This document shows, piece by piece, positions 12,407 through 24,359 of a stretch of 64,000 nucleotides of DNA. Source of the stretch: Serripes groenlandicus (lineage: Eukaryota; Mollusca; Bivalvia; Cardiida; Cardiidae); assembly GCA_031761405.1 (NCBI GenBank), contig JASEVX010000011.1, positions 32,476,140-32,540,139 on the forward strand, given 5' to 3'. Every line of letters starts with the position of its first letter. The first letter of the stretch is position 1. The position numbers were made by a program, and so were the translations under genes. The notes below the pieces were generated by a model that worked only from the letters and a program-made list of their open reading frames with translations, did no database searches and was not told the origin of the DNA.

Positions 12407-12652
12407 ATTAATTGATTGATTGATTGATTGATTTGTAAGTGTTTTATGCTGCTTTCAACAATTGTTCAGTTATATCACGGCGTCTACTGGGCAAGTTGCC
12501 AGTACTGCTGGTCCGTTTATCCTTAAACCAGCCAGTCAGTCATTATGCATTCCCCGCAACACTGAGCGCCAAGGAGGGCAGCCATTACTATTATTATAAT
12601 GTCTTTGGTATGACCCGGTCGGGGATCGCACCCCTACACCACCGAGGCATTC
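12407..12652 (-). mobile_element. tRNA-derived SINE
   Basis: Starts on the plus strand with a TTGA/GATT tetranucleotide run (12407-12432), then the 3' unit, GGTCCGTTTATCC, GGAGGGCAGCCATTAC and a head remnant GGGATCGCACCCC. Confidence 0.7.
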
Positions 12653-13325
12653 TTTATATGCCTATACTCGTACTGTTTTAGTTTGGTCTTTCTTAAGAGT
12701 GTATGTTCCGATCAGCCTGGCCGTCATTTGCCGTCTTACGAGACTTACACAAATTGACAGACTTAACAATCTTAAATGTAAGAAGTGTTGATTTTACTCA
12801 AAATGCGGTGATACACAGGCCGACCTGGAACTACACTGGTCACATAGGCCAACTTCTATCTGTTTCCTTCGACGGGCGAATTTGGAAAGGAAAATTAGAT
12901 ATCAGCGGATGAGGTAATTACTGTCTAATCTATTTCCAAATTGGCAATGCATGTGAAGAATCTCTTCTTGCAGCCTTATAAATTAAATCGTAAAAAAAAG
13001 ACGATGATGCTCTTGGCAAATGCGTCGTTTGTGTCATTCAAATAGTATCAATGATGCTAAAATAGAAAAGAGAAATGTAACAATAATGAGCCTCGCAGAA
13101 CTGAAACAGACCTGTTGGACAAAGATACACATCTTCTTGGGCCTAAACACAGTCCTGCCCACCTTTTAGTCCAGACACCTCTAGAGAACAGTTATGACTA
13201 AGAGACACATTCACAAAGATTTATTACGAAACTTATTGCTGTTCTTCTAAAAAAATCTGAGGGACAGTTTTCTTATGACGCGGTCCAATGGCATGACAAT
13301 CGGCATCATTGTAAAGGACATGGTT

Positions 13326-13556
13326 GAAACCTTTCATACATACAGACGCATTCTGGTACCTCTGCAGATGACGATTTTTGAAAACATTGTGACAAAATGA
13401 GAAATTGTTCATGATGAGCATTTTTTTCATTTTTGCAACAATGTTTTCAACCTTATTCAATCATTATACTTTCACATCTAGAGATTTTTTCGAGTTTGTG
13501 TTTAGACGTGTTCAAAGTCGTCTGCTGCAGATGTGTTGTTTATGAGAAAGGGTTAT
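13326..13556. mobile_element. Family C MITE
   Basis: Weak left end. Central AGAAATTGTTCATGATGAGC, then GTCGTCTGCTGCAGATGTG and GAGAAAGGGTTA. Confidence 0.7.
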
Positions 13557-13982
13557 TTCCGTTTGTAACGTTTTGAAAGAGAACGTCCTTTACTCTGTAT
13601 CTGATACAGTCGAATTTGTTGGCGCCTTATCCAGCAGACTGAACTTATAGTGTACCCAAGACATGTTTCAACTATGTGTCAACGTGTGATTTCCCCTCCT
13701 GAGCTATTAGACATTTATAATTTGAAACATTTATAAATAATACGAGCCTTAAACTAGGAGGCAAACGATAACCGTCCTCCGAGAATTGCAACGTGTCTTT
13801 TGTCTGAATGATAACATTTACTAAATTGTAATTCCTCTCGCCCATCATCGAAAAGGAAATAAATCACAATTAAATAATAAAAGCCATATCCCGATTTGCA
13901 TATTTGCATATTTCGATAACGATGCATCAAACTTATTTGTTTGTTTGAATTGTGTTAGAATTGTGTTTGACACCCATTTCAG

Positions 13983-14440
13983 CAGTATTTCAGTTATATC
14001 ACGAGGTTTTCTGGGTATTTTAGCAGTATTTCAGTTATATCACGAGGTTTCCCTGGGTATTTCAACAGTATTTCAGTTATATCACGAGGTTTTCTGGGTA
14101 TTTTAGCAGCATTTCAGTTATATCACGAGGTTTACTGGGTATTTCAACAGTAGTTCAGTTATATCACGAGGTTTTCTGGGTATTTTAGCAGTATTTCAGT
14201 TATATCACTAGGTTTACTTGGTATTTCAACAGTATTTCAGTTATATCACGAGGTTTTCTGGGTATTTCAGCAGTATTTCAGTTATATCACGAGGTTTACT
14301 GGGTATTTCAACAGTATTTCAGTTATATCACGAGGTTTACTGGGTGTTTCAGTTATTCACGAGGTTTTCTGGGTATTTTAGCAGTATTTCAGTTATATCA
14401 CGAGGTTTACTTGGTATTTTAGCAGTATTTTATTAATCCT
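13983..14440 (-). repeat. 41-42 bp tandem repeat apparently built from the SINE 3' unit
   Basis: The unit TTTCAGTTATATCACGAGG followed by TTTTCTGGGTATTTTAGCAG is repeated about 11 times. It closely resembles the SINE segment GTTCAGTTATATCACGGCG plus TTTCCTGGGTAA. Units alternate between TTTTAGCAG and TTTCAACAG endings, so there is a higher-order 83-bp pattern in part. Confidence 0.85.
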
Positions 14441-14524
14441 GACACGATGCTTTAGTCCAAAAAACACATGTAACGAGTGAACATCAAGGAGTGAAGCAAT
14501 CACTACCATTTCTTTTAAGTATTT

Positions 14525-14770
14525 CGAGGGCTTGGCGTGAAACGGTTGTAACTTAAATTGGTATATTTTTACCAAGGTTAATCACCTCGCAATAAAGTCT
14601 CTATACGCGTTAACTCATTCTACTTGGTAAACAATGGAAATTGAGGTGCCATTGGTCGTTCTGAGCAATGGCACCTAAATTTGCATTGTTTACAAATAGG
14701 TCAAAATTGCCCCTAAACCAGGGTTTTCAAAATAGGATTTTAGAAACAACCGTTTCATGCCAAGCCCTCG
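14525..14770 (+). mobile_element. Family D MITE
   Basis: CGAGGGCTTGGCGTGAAACG and its inverse form the ends. The 4-bp direct repeat ATTT flanks it at 14521-14524 and 14771-14774. The inner foldback GTGCCATTG..CAATGGCAC is present. Confidence 0.8.
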
Positions 14771-14973
14771 ATTTGGTATGACTCGCTCGGGAACGATCTT
14801 GCTCTGCCATACCCCTATGCGAACGATCTAATAACAACACAACAGAGAAGTGTTCATATTATTGAATGCATGTTTATGACTTATAAGTTCAGTTCTTATG
14901 AATACCCAGCGAGCAGAAAGAGTGTGTAGTTAAAACGTATCCATTGCTTCTTGATCCAACTTAAACATGTTCA

Positions 14974-15200
14974 TTAACCCTTTCCCTCATACGACAATTC
15001 TGAAGCAGACGACTTTGAACATATTTTGTCAAAAAATAGAAAATCTCTATAATTCAATGGATAACCTATGACTAAAAGTGGAAAACATTGTGGCAAAAGG
15101 AGAAATTGCTTTCGAGCAATTTCTTCTACTGTCACTATGTTTTCAAAAGGCCGTCGGCTGCAGAGGCGTCAGAAAGCGTCTATATGAGGGAAAGGGTTAA
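14974..15200. mobile_element. Family C MITE in TTAA, complete
   Basis: Reference copy. TTAACCCTTTCCCTCATACG ... TATGAGGGAAAGGGTTAA. Each arm carries a GCAGACGAC or GTCGTCTGC-type block, and the centre folds as GAGAAATTGC..GCAATTTCTTC. TTAA at both borders. Like family B this suggests piggyBac-type mobilisation (inference). Confidence 0.8.
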
Positions 15201-15496
15201 CAACGATTCCGGGATATGTCTTTAAGAGATAAGAGTGTACATTATTGAAGGCTGGTTTACTTATAGATAAGTAAAGTATAGATTTTGCGTAAATACATAT
15301 CAAGTCTTGGTGTAAAACCTAAGAAGCAGAAACGATCAATATCTTGACCCAACGCAAGCAAGTCCTTTGAGACAGTTAACTGTGAATTATTGAAGGTACA
15401 GTCTCTCATTTATAAAATTTAAGTATATAATTTGCACTCAATTATGTTACAGATATTGAAAATCTCTTTAAATGCAAGCATGCTTATTGAATCGAG

Positions 15497-15675
15497 TTAA
15501 CCCTTTCCCACATACAACACATTTGCAGCAGAGGTCTTTGAAATCATCTCGACAAAAATAGGGAATATTTCTATAAATGATAGTTTAATTGTTTAAAAAA
15601 ATTGAAACCATTGTGGCAATAAGGAGAAATAACTCATCTTGAGCAATTTCTCCTTTTACCACATTGTTTTCCAAA
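15497..15675. mobile_element. Family C MITE, right-truncated
   Basis: TTAACCCTTTCCCACATACA start, central GAGCAATTTCTCC stem. Lost after TTTTCCAAAGTCGC. Confidence 0.7.
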
Positions 15676-15895
15676 GTCGCATTTATATGATCATGGGGGT
15701 CAATGCAATATATTTCTAAAATGGTCTTGTATGTTCGTGTTTATAAGAAGCTATTTCATCATTTAATTCAATTAAGTTAAATATTGACATTTAAGTTCTT
15801 CAGTCATTTATTTTGAATTGAAAAGAGTCGGATTATGACGTGTTAAAATTGACACGTCAACTAGAAATATATAGATTGGAAATGGAGCTTTAAGA

Positions 15896-16044
15896 ATCGA
15901 CCCGGATCAACCTAATCAAGCCGCGCAGGCTAACTATGACGGACACTGTTCGCCTCCTGTGGATTTTATATTTCAGGAATCATTACTCTATACCTCTATC
16001 CCCCTGAGACGGAATGTGTCAGCCTGGATTAGCCTGCGCACAAT
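15896..16044 (-). mobile_element. Family A MITE fragment
   Basis: Only the interior remains (CGACCCGGATCAACCTAATC to GGATTAGCCTGCGC), without terminal repeats. It then joins a family C fragment at ACAATGTTTTCAAC. Confidence 0.7.
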
Positions 16045-16159
16045 GTTTTCAACTCTAATCTATTATTGATTTTGCGTTTATAGAGATGAACATTTTAATA
16101 GTTAATGTAGATTTTTTTTCAAAACATTCTGCTGCAGATTTTACATATATGGAAAACGG

Positions 16160-17930
16160 TGATTCAAAGTGCCATGATATCCAAATTATCTGATTGTATT
16201 TAATTAATAATGCCTAAAGTTACATCAAAATGGTATGCAGATAACACTATCAATTCCATTGAGAATTTATATTTAAGATATGAGCGTGGAATTGGTTTCA
16301 TTTGTTCTGACGGTATTCGAGATATGTCGCATAGGTTGTCCGGATTTCCCCCCTAGAGGGCGTTTACAACAGCTCTAAACATCGCCATTATTTCATTGTA
16401 CTTAAAGTTAAAGAAAGAGTATTTGACTGTTATAGTGATATCCCTATTGAAAGAGGCGAGCCATTTCTGGTGTATTAGACACCATAGCACGTTTACATCT
16501 CGAACCCTGTCTTCTTGTTGCGGGCCACCATGCAGGCTAACATTCGGTACCATTGTTTACCTAGCTGCAGATTAAGCCCAATGACAAGCATGTTCATTCG
16601 TACTATTTAACCACACATGTCAAACACAAGCATGTAGCTAGAATGCTTTGTGCTTGAATACCTGCAGGTGGACGCGGGTTCATTTCGTTAATGGAAAGTG
16701 ATGTTACACGTATAAGAATGGCATTTTGTTTCAACTTGTAAACATTATAATCCCACTGAGCTGACTGACAGCTTACGTATGAGCTGAACTTCACTCTACT
16801 TATTGTTTTTCGAAGAAGAAAAAACTTAAACGCGTTATCCTGATGGAGTGCTCGTCAGGGAAAATACATGTGGTAATTTAGAAAGTGAGAAATTCCTTTC
16901 TCGCAATAATCTAATAAAGGACTTTTTTGTCTATGGTCAATAATAAACTTCGTCTGAACTAGAAAGGAAATCACACTGATAGCGGTGATATTTACATTGT
17001 TCAACGATATAGAAACGTCATTTGTTTGCTGTAATATATTATTCTCACTTCCATTTCATATATCGATACAATTTTATTTAATTTCCGATATCCCACTGTT
17101 TTCAAGAATGTTTTGATTATACCATTCAAAATGATCTTAAAGCAAAACTATGTTTTGATTATTGAAATAACCGACAAACACACACACACACACAGTATAT
17201 CTGCAGTACACAGTGTCTCGCCGTTTTGGCATCATTAGATGGTATATTTGCATAAAACCGGCGAGACTACGCTTCCAAAATTGTGTTAGAACTGTATATT
17301 TGTGTGCAATAAACATGTACGCTGACAGTGACGGCCCTGATAAGACAGTGCGCATGCCAAGCCCCGCTCTTAAGAGTCTTCACTATCAGCAGTTTAAACT
17401 AGACCCCAATTCGCCATATAAAAATCAGGTCAGACGCATCCTCCCGTTTAAATACATCGGTTATTGTTTGGTTTATCTAATAATAAAAGTCATCGATCAT
17501 GTTGATGTATTCTAGGTAATAATGTTAATTAAATGTCATTCTGGGTTTACTGCCCTTAATGAATGTTTTCCTGTCAATAATGAAACAATATGTTAACGAT
17601 GTTGTTCCATGGAAATAAGGACGCCAACTCCGTCCCAGTATGCCCTAAAAAGCTTTACTTTTATTCAAATACGAGTTTAGGTAAGCATGGTTAATTAATG
17701 GCGTTGGTGATGATACAATGACAATGGACCAATTTCATATGCGTGTTTCATCCAATGGTTATCATTGGAAGCCAAAAACACACATTCCAGTTTGGAAAGT
17801 TAATACACATGCTTGATGTTAGCAATACCACTGGTAGTATCTATTGTTTTAATATCTTTTGGGACAATACCAATTTGTATCAAATAATGAAACTGGTAAC
17901 TAAGATAGAACATATGTCGAAGTTTTGATA
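16160..17930. other. No gene seen
   Basis: Only the weak low-copy repeat (about 16830-17065) and the CA run. Open frames of up to 100 codons (17213-17515) have no family resemblance. Confidence 0.5.
17176..17194 (+). repeat. CA dinucleotide microsatellite
   Basis: Short uninterrupted ACAC run ending in CAG. Confidence 0.8.
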
Positions 17931-17934
17931 TATA

Positions 17935-18075
17935 TGTTATACGGTTATGGTAGTTATAAACTAATACGGTTACTAATGCGGTTATCGTAAGTATAACTAA
18001 TACGGAAACTAATACCGTTATCGTAGCTATTAACTAATACGGTTACTAATACGGTTATCGTAATTATAAACTAGT
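17935..18075 (+). repeat. ~45-bp repeat, three copies
   Basis: AACTAATACGGTTACTAAT and GCGGTTATCGTAA recur at about 17960, 18000 and 18040. Confidence 0.7.
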
Positions 18076-18271
18076 GTATGAAGCAAAATAATTAAAAATG
18101 CTATTTTGTACAACTATTCATCATTGCTATGCACATGGCACACTGTTTGCATTGTCTGACGATCAATTATACAGAGTGTGTGAGATAAGTGATATCAACG
18201 ATGCCTTCCAAGAAAAAAGAACCATTATTAGCTACCCATATTAAACAAGAGGCTGAACGTCTAAGTTGAAA

Positions 18272-19093
18272 CTGAGCTTCGTAGAAACACGCGAACTCTA
18301 GCATGATACCTAGTGCTGACGAGCCGATGTGTTTCGTAGAAACACACGAACTCTAGCATGATACCTAGTGCTGACGAGCCGATGAATTTCGTAGAAACAC
18401 GCGAACTCTAGCATGATACCTAGTGCTGACGAGCCGATGAATTTCGTAGAAACACGCGAACTCTAGCATGATACCTTGTGCCGACGAGCCGATGAGTATC
18501 GTAGAAACACGAGAACTCTAGCATTATACCTAGTGCTGACGAGCCGATGAGTATCGTAGAAACACGAGAACTCTAGCATGATACCTGATACCTAGTGCTG
18601 ACGAGCCGATAAGTATCGTAGAAACACGCGAACTCTAGCATGATACCTAGTGCTGACGAGCCGATGAATTTCGTAGAAACACGCAAACTCTAGCATGATA
18701 CCTAGTGCTGACGAGCCGATGAATTTCGTAGAAACACGCAAACTCTAGCATGATACCTAGTGCTGACGAGCCGATGAATTTCGTAGAAACACGCGAACTC
18801 TAGCATGATACCTAGTTCTGACGAGCCGATGAGTATCGTAGACACACGCGAACTCTAGCATGATACCTAGTCCTGACGAGCCGATGAGTATCGTAGAAAC
18901 ATGCGAACTCTAGCATGATACCTAGTGCTGACGAGCCGATGAGTATCGTAGAAACACGCGAACTCTAGCACGATACCTAGTGCTGACGAGCCGATGAGTA
19001 TCGTAGAAACACGCGAACTCTAGCATGATACCTAGTGCTGACGAGCCGATGAGCTTCATAGAAACACGCGAACTCTAGCATGGTAACTTGTGA
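18272..19093 (+). repeat. 55-bp tandem repeat, about 15 copies
   Basis: The unit runs CGTAGAAACACGCGAACTCT, AGCATGATACCTAGTGCTG, ACGAGCCGATGA. GAGCCGATG recurs every 55 bp (18321, 18376, 18431 ...). One unit near 18580 has an extra ATACCTG duplication. No tRNA-like or coding content. Confidence 0.9.
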
Positions 19094-20240
19094 TAATGAG
19101 CTGATCAATATATGAATAGAAAAAATGGTCTAAAGGGAAATATTCTATCAAACCTTTGTGTGTGTAAGGCTGTTATATTAAGGTCACTTCCATGTATTAA
19201 ATCGATCCTCACGTATATAATAAACATACACATCGGAAAGTAGTTTGTGCATTGTTTCAAAAAGCACAAGGTCTATACTCAATCTAGAAAACACATGTAT
19301 GTAAACAGTGTTATTAGATGATCCGAGATTATAATGTAACCCAGATGAAAGAGTTCGACCCGAACAGGGCTCAAACTCGGGACCTATTGTCCCGTAGGCG
19401 AAACTCTTCAACGTCGCTATAAAAGCTAGCTCTATAGCAAGGAAGTATACGTATCTTCTTGTACATACACATAGCTACATACTGTCTATCTATTGGATAG
19501 ATCACTGCATAATCCCCCTCCATGTGAAGATTCGTTCTCGAATCATTCAATTTACAACTTCTCCTCTATCTCACATCACTGCGGGTTAGATCACTATACT
19601 ACAACAAGAGTTGCTGCAAGATGCAGTAACTGGATGTTAGCGCGGGAATCAGCATTTTATGGCTTAAGATATACTGTTGGATTCGAAAAACACGAAACCC
19701 GCTTTTAAATATATGATATTAATATATGATAACAATAGTTTTTTAGTTTAATACGTAATACCTTTTCCCAATGTGTTGACCTTAATATATTCTAAAAATC
19801 CCAAAATCTAGCACAATAACTATTCGTATATAAATAGACTGGTTCACTTATCTTAATCTTCTATTGCAAACTCGAACGAGAACCAGTCTAGTGCCGAACT
19901 GCTACAGAAATATCCGAGACCTGACGGTAAAATACGGCGCATGCGCGATCAAGACGACTAACACGGCGCATGCGCAAGCCCATTGCACCAGTGATAGTTC
20001 TAAACACAACCAATATATGCGCTGGTGCTGATGCACCCGCGCAATAAGCATTGACATGATTTTTTTCAGTTGATAATATGTAAGTCAATTTTAAATACAT
20101 GTTATCCAAAGCTTATGTCTATCCGTTTATTTGCTTTTACGTTGAATGCATTTTAATAGATACAATGTGAGTCTAAGTTTCTATGTTATTGTCTGCTCTT
20201 GATTGATTAGTTGTTTCATCGTATATTGAAATGGAAACAT
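19094..20240. other. Unique-looking sequence, no gene recognised
   Basis: Contains a tRNA-like stretch on the minus strand near 19350-19470 (GTCCCGAGTTTGAGCCC), too degraded to call, the NRF1-like pair, and a 71-codon frame at 19493 without recognisable motifs. Confidence 0.5.
19937..19975. promoter_or_regulatory. Pair of NRF1-like palindromes
   Basis: GCGCATGCGC at 19937-19946 and 19966-19975, each preceded by ACG, 29 bp apart. This matches the consensus bound by NRF1-type factors in animals. No transcript start or gene is evident nearby, so promoter activity is unproven. Confidence 0.35.
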
Positions 20241-20241
20241 A

Positions 20242-20501
20242 TGAGCCGTCCGCGAGAAATCCAACATAACGGCCTCTGTGTAGTGTATCGACCCAGATCA
20301 GCCTGCACAGTCCGTGCAGACTGATCTGGGCATCACATTCCGTCCAGGGGGATAGAGGTATAAAGTAATGATTCCTGAAACAGAACATCCACAGGAGGCA
20401 CTAAGTGTCTATCCGGGTTAGCCTGTCTGGCATGATTAGGCCGATCTGGGTCGATACATGACGCAGAGTCCACAATGTTGGTTTTCTCGCGGGACGGCTC
20501 A
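20242..20501 (+). mobile_element. Family A MITE, complete
   Basis: Both ends present (TGAGCCGTCCGCGAG ... CTCGCGGGACGGCTCA), with TA at the left flank. First of a cluster of four. Confidence 0.8.
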
Positions 20502-20556
20502 AATAGTTTTTGAGTGAATGTAATATATTATTTATTTTACAACGCCTTTGCATATA

Positions 20557-20812
20557 TCGTTCCGCGAGAAAACCAACATTATGGACTCTGCGTATTGTAT
20601 CGACCAAGATCAGCCTGCTCAACCTGTGTATGCTAATCCGGGACGACACATTCCGTCTCAGAGAGCTAGAGGTATAGAGTAATGATTCCTGAAACAGAAA
20701 ATCCACAGGAGGAGAACAGTGTCTGTCCGGGTTAGCCCGCGCGGCATGCCTAGGCTGATCCAGGTCGATACTTTACGCTGTCTACACTGTTGGTTTCTCG
20801 CGGGACGGCTCA
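20557..20812 (+). mobile_element. Family A MITE, second in cluster
   Basis: The right end is complete. The left end starts at CGTTCCGCGAGAAAACC, without TGAGC. Confidence 0.8.
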
Positions 20813-20814
20813 TA

Positions 20815-21285
20815 TCAATATATCTGCGTAATGTATCGACCAGATCAGCCTGCGCTATCCGCGCAGACTGATCCGGCCGACACATTCCGTCTTAGGGGGG
20901 GATAGATGTATACAGTAGTTATTCCTGAAACAGAAAATCCACAAGATACGAACAGTGTCTGTCCGGGTTAGCCCGCACGGCATACCTAGGCTGATCCGGG
21001 TCGATACTTTACGCTGTCTACACTGTTGGTTTCTCGCGGGACGGCTCATATCAATATATCTGCGTAATGTATCGACCAGATCAGCCTGCGCTGTCCGCAC
21101 AGACTGATCCGGCCGACACATTCCGTCTTAGGGGGGGATAGATGTATACAGTAGTTATTCCTGCAACAGAAAATCCACAGGATACGAACAGTGTCGGTCC
21201 AGGTAAGCCTGCGCGGCATGCCTAGGCTGATCCGGTCGATACTTTACGCAGAGTCCACAATGTTGGTTTCTCGCGGGACGGCTCA
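20815..21285 (+). mobile_element. Two tandem family A units, 236-bp period
   Basis: Units 20815-21050 and 21051-21285 begin TCAATATATCTGCGTAATG and end with the full right terminus. Each lacks the left terminal repeat. The head-to-tail arrangement and near identity suggest tandem duplication rather than two transpositions. Confidence 0.8.
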
Positions 21286-21321
21286 CATGTAAATGTATAA
21301 GTAGTTGTTTTATCAAATAAA

Positions 21322-22925
21322 ACAGTTTTAGTTAATAGCGTGTTGTATTCCGATATGCGGAATATGTAACCCACCTATGTGTTACATGGGTTAGTTTTAG
21401 TTTAATAGCGTGTTGTATTCCGATATGCGGAATATGTAACCCACCTATGTGTTACATGGGTTAGTTTTAGTTAATAGCGTGTTGTATTCCGATATGCGGA
21501 ATATGTAACCCACCTATGTGTTACATGGGTTAGTTTTAGTTAATAGCTTGTTGTATTCCGATATGCGGAATATGTAACCCACCTATGTGTTACATGGGTT
21601 AGTTTTAGTTAATAGCGTGTTGTATTCCGATATGCGGAATATGTAACCCACCTATGTGTTACATGGGTTAGTTTTAGTTAATAGCTTGTTGTATTCCGAT
21701 ATGCGGAATATGTAACCCACCTATGTGTTACATGGGTTAGTTTTAGTTAATAGCGTGTTGTATTCCGATATGCGGAATATGTAACCCACCTATGTGTTAC
21801 ATGGGTTAGTTTTAGTTAATAGCGTGTTGTATTCCGATATGCGGAATATGTAACCCACCTATGTGTTACATGGGTTAGTTTTAGTTAATAGCGTGTTGTA
21901 TTCCGATATGAGGAATATGTAACCCACCTATGTGTTACATGGGTTAGTTTTAGTTAATAGCATGTTGTATTCCGATATGCGGAATATGTAACCCACCTAT
22001 GTGTTACATGGGTTAGTTTTAGTTAATAGCGTGTTGTATTCCGATATGAGGAATATGTAACCCACCTATGTGTTACATGGGTTAGTTTTAGTTAATAGCG
22101 TGTTATATTCCGATATGAGGAATATGTAACCCACCTATGTGTTACATAGGTTAGTTTTAGTTTATAGCGTGTTGTATTCCGATATGCGGAATATGTAACC
22201 CACCTATGTGTTACATGGGTTAGTTTTAGTTAATAGCGTGTTGTATTCCGATATGCGGAATATGTAACCCACCTATGTGTTACATGGGTTAGTTTTAGTT
22301 AATAGCGTGTTGTATTCCGATATGCAGAATATGTAACCCACCTATGTGTTACATGGGTTAGTTTTAGTTAATAGCGTGTTATATTCCGATATGCGGAATA
22401 TGTAACCCACCTATGTGTTACATGGGTTAGTTTTAGTTAATAGCGTGTTATATTCCGATATGCGGAATATGTAACCCACCTATGTGTTACATGGGTTAGT
22501 TTTAGTTAATAGCGTGTTGTATTCCGATTATATTCCGATATGCGGAATATGTAACCCACCTATGTGTTACATGGGTTAGTTTTAGTTAATAGCGTGTTGT
22601 ATTCCGATATGCGGAATATGTAACCCACCTATGTGTTACATGGGTTAGTTTTAGTTAATAGCGTGTTATATTCCGATATGCGGAATATGTAACCCACCTA
22701 TGTGTTACATGGGTTAGTTTTAGTTAATAGCGTGTTATATTCCGATATGCGGAATATGTAACCCACCTATGTGTTACATGGGTTAGTTTTAGTTAATAGC
22801 GTGTTGTATTCCGATATGCGGAATATGTAACCCACCTATGTGTTACATGGGTTAGTTTTAGTTAATAGCGTGTTGTATTCCGATATGCGGAATATGTAAC
22901 CCACCTATGTGTTACATGGGTTACA
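21322..22925. repeat. 69-bp satellite-like array, about 23 copies, two dyads per unit
   Basis: Each unit holds ATTCCGATATGCGGAAT (6-bp arms ATTCCG/CGGAAT) and TAACCCA..TGGGTTA around CCTATGTGTTACA. Units are almost identical. Variants GAGGAAT and GTTATATTCC recur in several units, and one unit near 22528 has a partial duplication. It is the largest array in the window. Confidence 0.95.
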
Positions 22926-23191
22926 TGTAATTACGAAACTCTGAATTCGTTATATTTATATTTCTAGTGATCATTTTGGTAAATTTCAAATTGTTTACGT
23001 CATTAATAATAAATTACATTTTCAACACAACAACGTGTAATAATTAGTGTTCGCCCTACAGTTTCAACACAAATAAACTCAACATGAAATGTAGACCCGC
23101 AGTAGTAGAAAGCGATTGAAGGATGAACAGAGATAATTTATATATGGACGGGCAGATTCAAAAACATTATAACTTTTCAATGTTCAAAACC

Positions 23192-23405
23192 TTAACTCTT
23201 TCAGCGCCAAAGGTAATATTGAGGTTTTTGCAAACAATACTGATTTAGGCGAGTCAGCACGTAACGAGCTGTCTCACCTGAAATCAGCATTGTTTGCCTT
23301 TTAGTTATCAAAATAGTCCAAATCTGTTATTACATGAGAAATGGAGACGTTCGATTTTGAACATAGAAGAGTCTACTTTAAACAATTCGGCGCTGAGAGA
23401 GTTAA
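23192..23405 (+). mobile_element. Family B MITE in TTAA
   Basis: Complete: TTAACTCTTTCAGCGCC ... GGCGCTGAGAGAGTTAA, with central GTCAGCACGTAACGAGCTGT. Confidence 0.8.
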
Positions 23406-24150
23406 ATCATTTGAACCGCGTTTGTCGATCTTTGGTTTGCCATCAATTATGTCGACGTAAACCTAGTTAGGGTATACTTCTAGTTTGTTGTCAGAATATG
23501 CACTAAGGTCTATATTACAAGTAGGCGGTGAGTGAAGTTTCAGGTGTGACTTTCCGTATGACCATATACATTAGACCCGTGGCAGGCCAATACGAATCTT
23601 CGCAGATTTTCGCCCAAATTCTTCACTCCGAGTCTACATTTAAAAGAATTTGTGAATTAATGAACATTATTTCGTATGACAGGGCTAATCCAATGTAGAC
23701 AGTATTTCTGTATGACAGAACTATTTGAACCAGGATGTATTCCTCTTAAATGTCAAAAGTACACTTGTCCACTGTGATGTAAAAGGCTACCAAGCACTAT
23801 AAATACTTTGGAGTCACCAACTCATTTATCAGGTCGGCGATTGCCGACTCTCCATTCTACACCCTGAATTAAGTTACTTTAGGGATCCAGCATCGGTTTT
23901 TATCTTGTTATTATGCCACACTCTATGTACATACGTAAACACTTGTAAAAGGTAAAGAGGCCCTTCTGCATTCGATGCCGCCAAACTTTTACGAGACATA
24001 TACAAGGGAATACAACAAATAATTTGTGTTCCACGCGGTTCATTTTAATGATGGCGGAGTAGAGAATGCACTTTAAGATATTGAAAGCTGTGTCACGCTA
24101 TGTTTCCTCAGATATCGACTCCAAAAGGCCAGTTTGTGTTAATGGTTCTG
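23406..24150. other. No feature seen
   Basis: Unique-looking AT-rich sequence between two family B MITEs. Confidence 0.5.
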
Positions 24151-24152
24151 GT

Positions 24153-24358
24153 TTAACTATTTCAGCGCCGAAAAACCTAAAGTAGTCTCTTCAATTTTCA
24201 AAAACGGGCGACTTCATTTTCCATGTAATAAGTTTTACAATATTTTGATCACTAAAAGGCAAGGAATGCTGGTTTAAAGTAAGAAAGCTCGTCACGAGCT
24301 GACTCAACTGAAAATGTATTGTGTGCAAAAACCTCACTTTTGGCGCTGAAAGAGTTTA
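24153..24358 (-). mobile_element. Family B MITE, inverted
   Basis: TTAACTATTTCAGCGCCG to TGGCGCTGAAAGAGTTTA. The right TTAA is mutated to TTTA. The next element starts within a few bases. Confidence 0.75.
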
Positions 24359-24359
24359 C

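Larger units (their letters stand above)
11490..13045 (-). repeat. Low-copy repeat, copy 2 (most diverged, interrupted)
   Basis: Segments at 11500-11750 (CAAGGCTAAATATCACGTGG; TTATCGAAATCTTATTATCA) and 12880-13045 (CTATTTCCAAATTGGCAATG) match 4730-5000 and 5330-5480 in the same order and orientation. About 1.1 kb of other sequence lies between them, including a foldback element and a SINE. Confidence 0.55.

Noticed and set aside
17213..17515. 100-codon open frame
   Set aside because: Lacks any recognisable domain, overlaps another open frame on the opposite strand and has composition like its surroundings.
18272..19093. CRISPR-like array of regular repeats
   Set aside because: The 55-bp units are contiguous with no unique spacers and no cas genes, in a eukaryotic context. 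It is a minisatellite. The same applies to the 35-, 43-, 69- and 70-bp arrays.
19350..19470. tRNA-like or SINE-like stretch on the minus strand
   Set aside because: Only a B-box-like GAGTTTGAGCCC and a vague stem are visible, with no SINE 3' unit.
21322..22925. Telomere-like TAACCC/GGGTTA motifs
   Set aside because: They occur once per 69-bp unit as arms of a dyad, not as a TTAGGG tandem run.
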